Assembly: GCA_045578465.1 (NCBI GenBank)
Contig: JAZNKJ010000048.1
Location: 1 to 6,082 of the forward strand
Length of the DNA stretch: 6,082 nt
Direction of reading: 5' to 3'
From: SIG454 sp045578465
Lineage (GTDB): Bacteria; Bacillota; Clostridia; Monoglobales; Monoglobaceae
The stretch's first letter is position 1, and every line of letters starts with the position of its first letter. The notes below the pieces were generated by a model. That model searched no databases, was not told the origin of the DNA, and worked only from the letters and a program-made list of their open reading frames with translations. The translations under genes and the position numbers were made by a program. Positions 1 through 5,161 of the stretch are shown one piece after another.

Positions 1-1761
1 CATCGCACCTATAGCGGCAAAGCAGGGAGGCGAATAGAGGTTAAACATAAGGTAGCTGAGTGCTGCAACCTTTGTGATTGCAAATACTGCCTGAACTTCT
101 GCGCCTGCGCCTTCCATCAAAGCAAGCTCTTCTGTATCAATCAGATTTTCGAGTCCTACGAAGCAAACGGCTAACGTACCAACAACATTTTCTTTTGCAA
201 TGAAGCCTGTAACCGCTGCAGCTGCAAGCTGCCAGGAAACAACACCAACAATGGGAACAAGAATGTAAGCAAAAGGTCCTGCAATAGAAGCAAGGATTGA
301 AGAATCCGCACTCTCTGCCACCTGCAAATTCCAGGTAAATGTCTGCATAAGCTGGACAGCCATATTACAAAGGAGAATGATGGTAGCAGCCTTTACTATG
401 TATGCCCAACCTCGACTGCACATTGATTTAAATGCACCCCATAGCGACGAAGCTTTGTATTCAGGCAATTCAATGATAAAGAATGATTTTCTTGCTTTAT
501 ATCCTGTAATTTTATTTATAAGTAAAGCACCGAGGAAAATCAATACAATACCGGAAAGATACATAAGTGTGCTGACCCAGCCTGCATCATCAAAGAAAGC
601 ACCTGCAAAAAGAGCTATTACAGGAATTTTAGCGCCACATGGCATAAAGGGAGCCAGCATGGCTGTTGCTCTTCTCTCACGCTCGTTACGGATTGTGCGA
701 CTTGCCATAATACCGGGAACTGCACAGCCAACCGTAATAACAAAAGGGATTACAGATTTTCCTGAAAGTCCAACCCTTTTGAATATAGGGTCAAGAACTA
801 CCGCTACCCTTGCCATATAACCGCAATCTTCCAAAAGGGCAATTAAGAAATACATTACCATAACAAGCGGTAAGAAACCTACAACGGCAACAACACCACC
901 GATTACACCATCAACTAAAATTGCCGAGAGCAGAGGATTTGCATCGCCAAGAAGTCCACCAACCCACTCTTGAAATGTTTCAAGCCAGCCAACCAGCCAA
1001 TCGGCAATTGGCGTTCCGACCCAAACCTGAGAAATCTGGAACACAAGATACATTACAACTGCAAAAATCGGAATACCAAGCCATTTATTTGTAATTATAT
1101 CATCAATCTTGTCCCCAAAATTCTTCTCCCAAGTAAAGACTTTACGAGTTTCAACCTCTTTGACAATTTTATTCACAAACTCAAAACGCGCCCTGTCAGC
1201 TTTTTCAACTGCATCTTTGTTTGTAAGGTCAATATTTTCCTGCAAGTAAACAATCCTTTGTGTTTTCGAAGCCCTTTCTACTGCCGCCTGGGCAACCGCT
1301 TTAAGTCCTTTGGCAGAAGTGGAAACCGTTTCAATTACAGGACACGCAAGACACTCAGACAACTTTTCCGCATCAATCTTTGTGCCTTTCTTTTCGTTGA
1401 TATCGCTCTTGTTAAGAGCAACAACCAAAGGTATCCCAAGCTCTAAAAGCTGAGTTGTGAAGAACAGGCTTCGGCTTAAATTAGATGCATCCACGATATT
1501 GATAATAACATCCGGGTTTTCTTTCTTTACATAGGAACTTGTGATGCTTTCTTCTGATGTAAACGGCGACATAGAATAAGCACCAGGAAGGTCAACAATG
1601 ATAAGCTCTTCGTCTCCTTTGTAATAAGCCTTTTTAATCGGGTGTTCCTTTCTGTCAACGGTAACACCTGCCCAGTTACCAACCTTTTCGTTGCGGCCGG
1701 TCAAGGCATTATACATTGTAGTTTTACCGGAATTCGGATTTCCCGTCAAAGCAATTCTCAT
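1..1761 (-). CDS. feoB: Ferrous iron transport protein B, FeoB (C-terminus beyond the window)
   Basis: Inner-membrane Fe(II) importer with a cytosolic N-terminal G domain. My translation from the ATG at 1761 gives 587 residues with no stop, and the gene runs off the left edge; by family length roughly 60-120 residues are missing. G1 is GNPNSGKTT (7-15), the G2 region is NWAGVTV (29-35), G3 is DLPG (57-60), G4 is NKSD (117-120) and the G5-like motif is SAKG (149-152). From about residue 229 the protein is hydrophobic, with the family motifs GYMAR (314-318), GCAVPG (345-350), PCGAKIPV (374-381) and AKENVVGT (522-529). Cys346 and Cys375 are 29 residues apart, the same spacing as I recall for Cys403 and Cys432 of E. 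coli FeoB. Cys580 lies in the late PPC segment. The start is supported by AAGGGGG (1777-1771), 9 nt upstream. It follows feoA on the same strand, with a 163-bp gap that holds its own operator. Identity is very secure. Confidence 0.96.
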   Translation of the reverse strand, partial: MRIALTGNPNSGKTTMYNALTGRNEKVGNWAGVTVDRKEHPIKKAYYKGDEELIIVDLPGAYSMSPFTSEESITSSYVKKENPDVIINIVDASNLSRSLFFTTQLLELGIPLVVALNKSDINEKKGTKIDAEKLSECLACPVIETVSTSAKGLKAVAQAAVERASKTQRIVYLQENIDLTNKDAVEKADRARFEFVNKIVKEVETRKVFTWEKNFGDKIDDIITNKWLGIPIFAVVMYLVFQISQVWVGTPIADWLVGWLETFQEWVGGLLGDANPLLSAILVDGVIGGVVAVVGFLPLVMVMYFLIALLEDCGYMARVAVVLDPIFKRVGLSGKSVIPFVITVGCAVPGIMASRTIRNERERRATAMLAPFMPCGAKIPVIALFAGAFFDDAGWVSTLMYLSGIVLIFLGALLINKITGYKARKSFFIIELPEYKASSLWGAFKSMCSRGWAYIVKAATIILLCNMAVQLMQTFTWNLQVAESADSSILASIAGPFAYILVPIVGVVSWQLAAAAVTGFIAKENVVGTLAVCFVGLENLIDTEELALMEGAGAEVQAVFAITKVAALSYLMFNLYSPPCFAAIGAM

Positions 1762-1807
1762 AATGTTTATCCCCCTTATGTTAAAACAGTTTTGCATTTA
1801 TGTCTCA

Positions 1808-1835
1808 AAGTTAGTTGTAACTAACCGTATGCCAA
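1808..1835 (-). promoter_or_regulatory. Possible second promoter, directly ahead of feoB
   Basis: On the minus strand, TTGGCA (1835-1830) is a 5/6 match to a -35 box. Sixteen bases later comes a poor -10 candidate, TAACTT (1813-1808). The call rests mostly on geometry: an AGTTAG-N6-CTAACC site fills the spacer and overlaps the -10, just as the equivalent site does at the feoA promoter. The -10 is weak, so transcription may instead come mainly from feoA read-through. Confidence 0.35.
1809..1826. promoter_or_regulatory. Predicted DtxR-family operator in the feoA-feoB gap
   Basis: The core GTTAGTTGTAACTAAC (1810-1825) is a perfect inverted repeat with 7-bp arms around GT, the best of three related sites in the locus. 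With one flanking base each side it reads AGTTAG-N6-CTAACC, the architecture seen twice upstream of feoA. The GTTAG/CTAAC half-site is shared with the classical DtxR/IdeR consensus, but the half-sites here are 6 bp apart rather than 1. Binding by the repressor encoded at 2406-2774 is inferred. Confidence 0.7.
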
Positions 1836-1890
1836 AAAATAAAATTCCGTCCCAAGAGCGCATCAAAGCTTGCGGTCAAAGTCTCGGAAC
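1834..1890 (-). terminator. Hairpin plus T-run between feoA and feoB, possible weak terminator or mRNA element
   Basis: On the minus-strand transcript, GUUCCGAGA (1890-1882) can pair with UCUUGGGAC (1857-1849), giving 9 bp including two G-U pairs. A small inner stem, CGCA (1874-1871) with UGCG (1862-1859), sits inside it. Five bases later a T-run starts (TTTTATTTTTT, 1844-1834). This could end part of the feoA transcript or be a processing or stability element. The loop is large and the stem is not GC-solid, so termination may be leaky. An alternative pairing, AAGGUUCCG with CGGAAUUUU, would bury part of the T-run. Confidence 0.4.
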
Positions 1891-1924
1891 CTTGCCGTTA
1901 CAATAAGTCGAGCAAAAGCTATTT

Positions 1925-2137
1925 TCAGACTATTATAGCCTCTGCCAGCTGGTTATCTATACTATATCTTCCGTCTTTAATTGACACTGTGCATCCACCT
2001 TTTCTGAATGCTATTACAGTAATGGTTTCTCCGCTATAACAGCCAAGAGAAAATAAGAAGGCATTCAGCTCTTCATCTTCGGTATCTATGCTTTTTATTA
2101 TGTATTCCTGTCCTTCGGACGCTTCAAGCAAGTTCAT
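1925..2137 (-). CDS. feoA: Ferrous iron transport protein A, FeoA
   Basis: Small cytosolic SH3-like protein that partners FeoB in Fe(II) uptake; its exact biochemical role is unsettled. It has 70 residues, close to the usual length of about 75. The family pattern is visible: a hydrophobic start, then FLFSLGCYSGETITV (27-41), matching the family's L-x-x-L-G-x-x-x-G-x-x-I-x-V, and a C-terminal R-Y-S-I-D-N-Q-L-A-E-A-I-I-V, matching the strand where most FeoAs read IALR-x-x-x-A-x-x-I-x-V. The start is well supported by AAGGAG six bases upstream. It is first in the feo unit, has a clear sigma-A-type promoter and is covered by two predicted operators. It is encoded divergently from a DtxR-family repressor, which fits iron-dependent control. 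Confidence 0.93.
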   Translation of the reverse strand: MNLLEASEGQEYIIKSIDTEDEELNAFLFSLGCYSGETITVIAFRKGGCTVSIKDGRYSIDNQLAEAIIV

Positions 2138-2172
2138 AACCTTCTCCTTGACACATTATGTTTTCAAAACCG

Positions 2173-2190
2173 AGTTAGACATAACTAACT
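2173..2190. promoter_or_regulatory. Predicted DtxR-family operator, promoter-distal site at feoA
   Basis: AGTTAGACATAACTAACT has perfect 6-bp arms AGTTAG/CTAACT around a 6-bp spacer. It lies about 1-20 bases after the predicted feoA transcription start, where a bound repressor would block initiation or escape. It is centred 26 bp from the neighbouring site (2199-2216), between two and three helical turns. Confidence 0.7.
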
Positions 2191-2198
2191 ATATGTTT

Positions 2199-2216
2199 AG
2201 TTTAACACGACTAACT
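2199..2216. promoter_or_regulatory. Predicted DtxR-family operator overlapping the feoA -10 box
   Basis: AGTTTAACACGACTAACT keeps one perfect half-site (CTAACT) and a degenerate one (AGTTTA, 4 of 6). The degenerate half is also the -10 box of feoA read on the other strand, so the deviation may reflect the promoter constraint. It is weaker as a palindrome than the two companion sites. Confidence 0.55.
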
Positions 2217-2227
2217 CTTTTTGTCAA
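2199..2227 (-). promoter_or_regulatory. feoA promoter
   Basis: On the minus strand, a perfect -35 TTGACA (2227-2222), a 17-base spacer and -10 TAAACT (2204-2199). The start should fall near 2192, giving a leader of about 55 nt to the feoA ATG. The spacer and -10 lie inside one predicted operator and the start region inside another, as expected for a promoter repressed by metal-loaded repressor. Confidence 0.75.
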
Positions 2228-2334
2228 TAGATTTTCCCAAAATTTTCAATTTTTATAATTTCGCACAAAATCGGGAGAAAAACTCTCTTATATTTTGAAA
2301 AAGTTGCCTCCATCCCTGTAATATTTTCTTCCCT

Positions 2335-2363
2335 TTGACAAATCTTTCTTTATATGATAAAAT
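2335..2363 (+). promoter_or_regulatory. Promoter of the DtxR-family repressor gene
   Basis: Perfect -35 TTGACA (2335-2340), a 17-base spacer and -10 TAAAAT (2358-2363), about 40 bases before the repressor start. No AGTTAG-N6-CTAACT site is visible between 2217 and 2405, so strong autorepression is not indicated. The AT-rich stretch from 2228 to 2334 shows nothing else I can support. Confidence 0.75.
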
Positions 2364-2405
2364 TATAGAAAAGTTATCCTTATGCGAATTATGAGGTAAG
2401 AAGTT

Positions 2406-2774
2406 ATGAAAATTAAAGAATCAGCCGAAAATTATTTGGAAACCATTTTCGTCCTGTCAAAGAAAATGGGCTCCGTCAGAAGTATTGATGTTGCCAATGA
2501 GATGAATTTCACTAAGGCAAGTATATCTGTTGCAATGAAGAGGCTTCGTGAGGATGAATATATAAGTATGAATGCCGACGGCACAATAATCTTAACCGAG
2601 AAGGGCAAGGAAATAGCGTCAATGGTTTATGAACGGCATTCCGTTATTGCCAAAATCCTGATTTCTCTTGGTGTCAGCGAGGAAACAGCTTATGAGGACA
2701 GTTGCAAAATTGAGCACGATTTAAGCCACGAAAGCTTCCAGAAAATTAAAGAATTTTACGAGAAAAATATGTAA
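2406..2774 (+). CDS. Short DtxR/MntR-family metal-dependent repressor
   Basis: Cytosolic metal-sensing repressor, 122 residues. Residues 1-65 form the winged helix-turn-helix, with SIDVANEMNF followed by the recognition-helix region TKASISVAMKRLRED (36-50) and a wing ending in GTIILTEKG. Residues 68-115 are the dimerisation and metal-binding helices, with the family signature H78 and C100-x-x-E103-H104, equivalent to DtxR H79, C102, E105 and H106. It lacks the C-terminal SH3-like domain of full-length DtxR/IdeR and resembles MntR in length. The residue matching DtxR Met10 or MntR Asp8 is Asn9. The DtxR ancillary-site residues Glu83 and His98 align with Ala82 and Tyr96. The start has GAGGT eight bases upstream. 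Divergence from feoA and the nearby operators point to Fe(II) as effector, but Mn(II) cannot be excluded from sequence. Confidence 0.9.
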   Translation: MKIKESAENYLETIFVLSKKMGSVRSIDVANEMNFTKASISVAMKRLREDEYISMNADGTIILTEKGKEIASMVYERHSVIAKILISLGVSEETAYEDSCKIEHDLSHESFQKIKEFYEKNM

Positions 2775-2778
2775 ATAA

Positions 2779-2810
2779 AAACCCCGAGGAAATCCTCGGG
2801 GTTTATTTTA
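2779..2810. terminator. Bidirectional terminator between convergent repressor and lipoprotein genes
   Basis: A strong hairpin whose arms are AAACCCCGAGGA (2779-2790) and TCCTCGGGGTTT (2793-2804), effectively an 8-10 bp GC-rich stem with a small A/T loop. T-rich sequence follows on the plus strand and A-rich sequence precedes it, so it can serve both the repressor gene (stop at 2772-2774) and the converging lipoprotein gene (stop near 2808). Confidence 0.92.
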
Positions 2811-3377
2811 TTCTGTTTTAAAAGTCTTCGCTATTTCAGAAAGCTCTGCCCTTATGCGCTCGCTTGCGTTTTTAGGATATTCCCAGGAAACGATATAGGT
2901 GTTTCCATTCGCCTCGTGCAAGTTAAACCATAAAGCATCTCCGTCTGCTTCCATTCCGCAAAGAGGATAACCCATTAAATCTTCAAAAATATAGTCTTCG
3001 TTCTCTCTTAAAAACATTTTCTGGGCGAGTTCTGCGTCAGTATGCTTGTAGGTTATAACTTCAACGCTGACATCATCTCGTTTGATATATTCCCATTTAT
3101 CTTCTATTGTTCCGTCATCATAATCCTTTTCATAGCGGTAGCCTTTTTTCGGGATATAGATTGAATAGCCATCCCCTTTATAAAGCTTTGCAAGAACAGG
3201 CTCTTTTCCATCCTGTGTGGTTACGGTTAAATTGACCTCTTCGCCATTGCTCCCCTCCGTTACGAAAATGCTGGTAGGGCCATCCGCTCCGCCGATTACT
3301 CCAAGGCTTTTATCTCTGCAACCTGACATCGCAAAAATCAAGGCAAACAATAAACTTATAAGTAATGCTTTTTTCAT
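2808..3377 (-). CDS. Secreted lipoprotein of unknown function with a GGADGPT motif
   Basis: 189-residue protein predicted to be exported and lipid-anchored. The N-terminus has MKK, a hydrophobic core (4-17) and a lipobox-like M-S-G-C with Cys20 as the likely acylated residue. Residues 26-39 read GVIGGADGPTSIFV, which resembles a motif I recall from the beta subunit of sodium-translocating decarboxylases. No membrane segment surrounds it here. From about residue 70 to the end (GYSIYIPKKGY onward, several Trp and Tyr, ending YIVSWEYPKNASERI then an amphipathic helix) there is an alternating strand pattern like small PsbP/DcrB-type lipoprotein domains; that likeness is an impression only. AAGGAGG (3391-3385) lies seven bases upstream of the start. 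It is a monocistronic gene bounded by terminators on both sides. The function is not recognised. Confidence 0.8.
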   Translation of the reverse strand: MKKALLISLLFALIFAMSGCRDKSLGVIGGADGPTSIFVTEGSNGEEVNLTVTTQDGKEPVLAKLYKGDGYSIYIPKKGYRYEKDYDDGTIEDKWEYIKRDDVSVEVITYKHTDAELAQKMFLRENEDYIFEDLMGYPLCGMEADGDALWFNLHEANGNTYIVSWEYPKNASERIRAELSEIAKTFKTE

Positions 3378-3411
3378 AAAACCGCCTCCTTATTTTATTA
3401 TATCCACTTTC

Positions 3412-3440
3412 ATATTATAATAAAACTTATCGCAAGTCAA
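3412..3440 (-). promoter_or_regulatory. Promoter of the lipoprotein gene
   Basis: On the minus strand, -35 TTGACT (3440-3435) is followed after 17 bases by TAATAT (3417-3412), or after 15 bases by the better hexamer TATAAT (3419-3414). It sits immediately downstream of the terminator at 3451-3481, so this gene is transcribed independently of the symporter gene. Confidence 0.65.
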
Positions 3441-3450
3441 TATTTATAAT

Positions 3451-3481
3451 AAAAAAGCAGTCTGTAAAAGACTGCTTTTTT
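3451..3481 (-). terminator. Intrinsic terminator after the symporter gene
   Basis: Thirteen-base perfectly complementary arms (3451-3463 and 3469-3481) around a 5-base loop, with core AGCAGTCT/AGACTGCT flanked by A6 and T6. It begins about 10 bases after the symporter stop codon. The minus-strand transcript ends in a U-run, so the orientation is right for that gene. Confidence 0.93.
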
Positions 3482-3491
3482 ATTGTTTATA

Positions 3492-5027
3492 TTAGTCGTC
3501 AATTGAATTGTCGGTTGCTCTTTCGTAAATCGCAAGAACTTCCTCAGACGGTTTCTTATCACTAAGTGTAACCACAACTGCCGCAATTGTGCCGAGGATG
3601 AAGCCAGGAATAATTTCGTATATTCCTGTAAGAGCTGTAAGTGTAGCGCCGCCTGCAACAGGGAGCCACAACCAAACCATATCAACAACTGCACCCACTA
3701 TTATACCTGCAACCGCACCCTTGTATGTAAAGCGTTTCCAGAAAAGGGAGAGGAGAACCGCAGGGCCAAAGGCTGCACCGAAGATACCCCAAGCGTTAGA
3801 AACGAGATTCATAATTGCCTGAGCCGCCTCGCCTTCGCTGCTTGCAATAAAGTATGCAACTACTGCTATAATTAAAACGATTAAACGGCTTACCCAAAGC
3901 ATTTCCTTGTTTGATGCATTCTTACGGATTATCGGCTTATATAAATCACTTGCAAAGGAAGACGCCGCAACCAAGAGCTGTGAGTCTGCTGTTGACATTG
4001 ATGCTGCGATTATTGCCGCAAGCAAGAGACCTGCGATAAATGCAGGGAATACATCACGGGCAAGTTCAACAAAAATCAATGACTGCTGACCGTTTGCAAG
4101 TAATACCTCTGAAAGGTCTGTGCCGTTTGAATATACGAACATTCTGCCAAGATATGCAATCAAAATTGTAGCCGCAAGAGAAAGAACAACCCAGATAATA
4201 GCAACTGTTGCGCTCTTTTTAACCATTGATGGCTTTTTGATAGCCATAAATCTTACGATGATATGAGGCATACCAAAGTAACCAAGACCCCAGCCAAGAC
4301 CGGAGATAATATCTTTCCAGCTTGCATTAAAGAAATTAGCCACAAACTCAAACTCTTCTCCGTTAGGTCCACTGTATACAGTTGAAAGAGCAGCAGGCTC
4401 TAATTCTCTTGTAAAGCCTATAACGACAGGAACGATTAAGAGTGCGCCGAGCATTAAAAGGCCCTGGAAAAAGTCTGTCCAGCAAACTGCTCTGAAACCA
4501 CCCAAGAATGTGTAAACAACAACAATTGCCGCAAAAATAATCATGGCTGTTGTTTTTGAAAGAGAAGGAACGAGAGTTGTGAATACATCTGAACCTGCAA
4601 CGAATGCGGATGCAACATAAATTGTAAAGCATACCAAAAATACTATGGCGCAAATGATGCTGACAGCGTGGCTCTTTGATGCAAAACGATTTGAAAGATA
4701 CTGGGGGAGGGTAATTGCGTCCCCAGAAGCCTTGGAAAACTTACGAAGTCTTTTTGCAACCAAAATCCAGTTTGCCGCAGTTCCGATAGCAAGACCTATA
4801 CCAATCCAAGCCTGACCGAAACCAAAAGCCAAGATACTTCCAGGAAGGCCCATCAAAAGCCAAGCGCTCATATCAGACGCCTGAGCACTCATCGCTGTAA
4901 CCCAGGGGCCCATAGCTCTGCCGCCTAAGAAATAATCCTTTTCTGTAACTCCTTTTGATTTAAAGAAGAAAAATACTCCTATGGCAAGCATTGCCACAAA
5001 GTATAAAACAAAAGCAAAAATGTCCAT
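3492..5027 (-). CDS. putP: PutP-type sodium/solute symporter (probably sodium/proline)
   Basis: Membrane transporter of the solute:sodium symporter family (LeuT fold), 511 residues from the chosen start, close to E. coli PutP (502). Similarity to PutP runs the full length: LGGRAMGPWVTAMSAQASDMS (34-54), WLLMGLPG (56-63), GWGLGYFGMPHI (245-256), AASMST (341-346) and YEIIPGFILG (470-479). Residues equivalent to E. coli PutP Na+/substrate-site positions are Asp52 (D55), Met53 (M56), Ser54 (S57), Trp56 (W59), Trp246 (W244), Tyr250 (Y248), Ser345 (S340) and Thr346 (T341). Gly58 of PutP is Ala55 here. A longer frame opens at 5096, but its first codons lie inside the promoter; the ATG at 5027 has AAGGAGA nine bases upstream and gives the usual N-terminus. 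Proline is the best substrate guess; related amino or betaine compounds are possible. Confidence 0.9.
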   Translation of the reverse strand: MDIFAFVLYFVAMLAIGVFFFFKSKGVTEKDYFLGGRAMGPWVTAMSAQASDMSAWLLMGLPGSILAFGFGQAWIGIGLAIGTAANWILVAKRLRKFSKASGDAITLPQYLSNRFASKSHAVSIICAIVFLVCFTIYVASAFVAGSDVFTTLVPSLSKTTAMIIFAAIVVVYTFLGGFRAVCWTDFFQGLLMLGALLIVPVVIGFTRELEPAALSTVYSGPNGEEFEFVANFFNASWKDIISGLGWGLGYFGMPHIIVRFMAIKKPSMVKKSATVAIIWVVLSLAATILIAYLGRMFVYSNGTDLSEVLLANGQQSLIFVELARDVFPAFIAGLLLAAIIAASMSTADSQLLVAASSFASDLYKPIIRKNASNKEMLWVSRLIVLIIAVVAYFIASSEGEAAQAIMNLVSNAWGIFGAAFGPAVLLSLFWKRFTYKGAVAGIIVGAVVDMVWLWLPVAGGATLTALTGIYEIIPGFILGTIAAVVVTLSDKKPSEEVLAIYERATDNSIDD

Positions 5028-5067
5028 TTTAACCTGTCTCCTTTTTTCCATTTTAAAATATGGAGTA

Positions 5068-5096
5068 ATTATACCACACTTTTCCCGAAAAAGCAA
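5068..5096 (-). promoter_or_regulatory. Promoter of the symporter gene
   Basis: On the minus strand, -35 TTGCTT (5096-5091), a 17-base spacer and an extended -10 TGGTATAAT (hexamer 5073-5068). The spacer holds an inverted repeat TTTTC-GG-GAAAA. The start should fall near 5061, about 35 bases before the ATG at 5027. The same layout recurs upstream of the creatininase-family gene. Confidence 0.8.
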
Positions 5097-5125
5097 ACAT
5101 TTCTTTTCTTTTTAGATATTTTAAT
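5072..5125. repeat. Promoter-region direct repeat, copy 1
   Basis: Positions 5072-5102 match 6037-6067 at 29 of 31 bases, including an unbroken CCCGAAAAAGCAAACATTT (5084-5102). After a 12-base insert, GATATTTTAAT (5115-5125) matches 6071-6081. The repeat covers the -35, spacer and upstream A/T-rich part of the symporter promoter. Confidence 0.8.
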
Positions 5126-5152
5126 ACCCACGGGAAATTTCCCGTGGGTATT
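5123..5152. terminator. Perfect 30-bp palindrome after the creatininase-family gene, probable terminator
   Basis: Positions 5123-5152 are a perfect palindrome, with half AATACCCACGGGAAA, able to form a hairpin with an ACCCACGGG/CCCGTGGGT core. It starts about 9 bases after the stop of the minus-strand gene at 5162, so it probably ends that transcript. However, the good T-run (TTTTATATTTTTTATTTT) is on the plus-strand side. The minus-strand side reads AAAATATC, so its efficiency in the gene's direction is uncertain. Confidence 0.7.
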
Positions 5153-5161
5153 TTATATTTT

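Noticed and set aside
377..1446. Plus-strand open frames of 147 and 158 codons (377-820 and 970-1446)
   Set aside because: They lie opposite the well-supported feoB frame, lack ribosome sites and show no recognisable protein features; they are antisense shadows.
1642..1906. Two overlapping plus-strand frames of 60 and 71 codons
   Set aside because: They overlap the feoB start and the operator region antisense, have no ribosome site and no recognisable content.
1762..1924. Known riboswitch or T-box leader ahead of feoB
   Set aside because: I see no conserved riboswitch core or T-box sequence, only one hairpin with a T-run; reported instead as a possible terminator or mRNA element.
2173..2216. 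Fur box upstream of feoA
   Set aside because: The repeats are GTTAG/CTAAC type, not GATAATGATAATCATTATC-like, and a DtxR-family gene is directly adjacent.
4363..4653. 96-codon minus-strand frame, plus other small frames at 3437-3822 and 3907-4089
   Set aside because: All are inside the symporter gene in other frames, low-complexity or Arg/Cys-rich, with no ribosome site or family features.
5028..5096. N-terminal extension of the symporter starting MLFREK at 5096
   Set aside because: Its start codon overlaps the -35 box and the -10 lies within the extension. The extra residues have no counterpart in PutP, and a good SD precedes ATG 5027.
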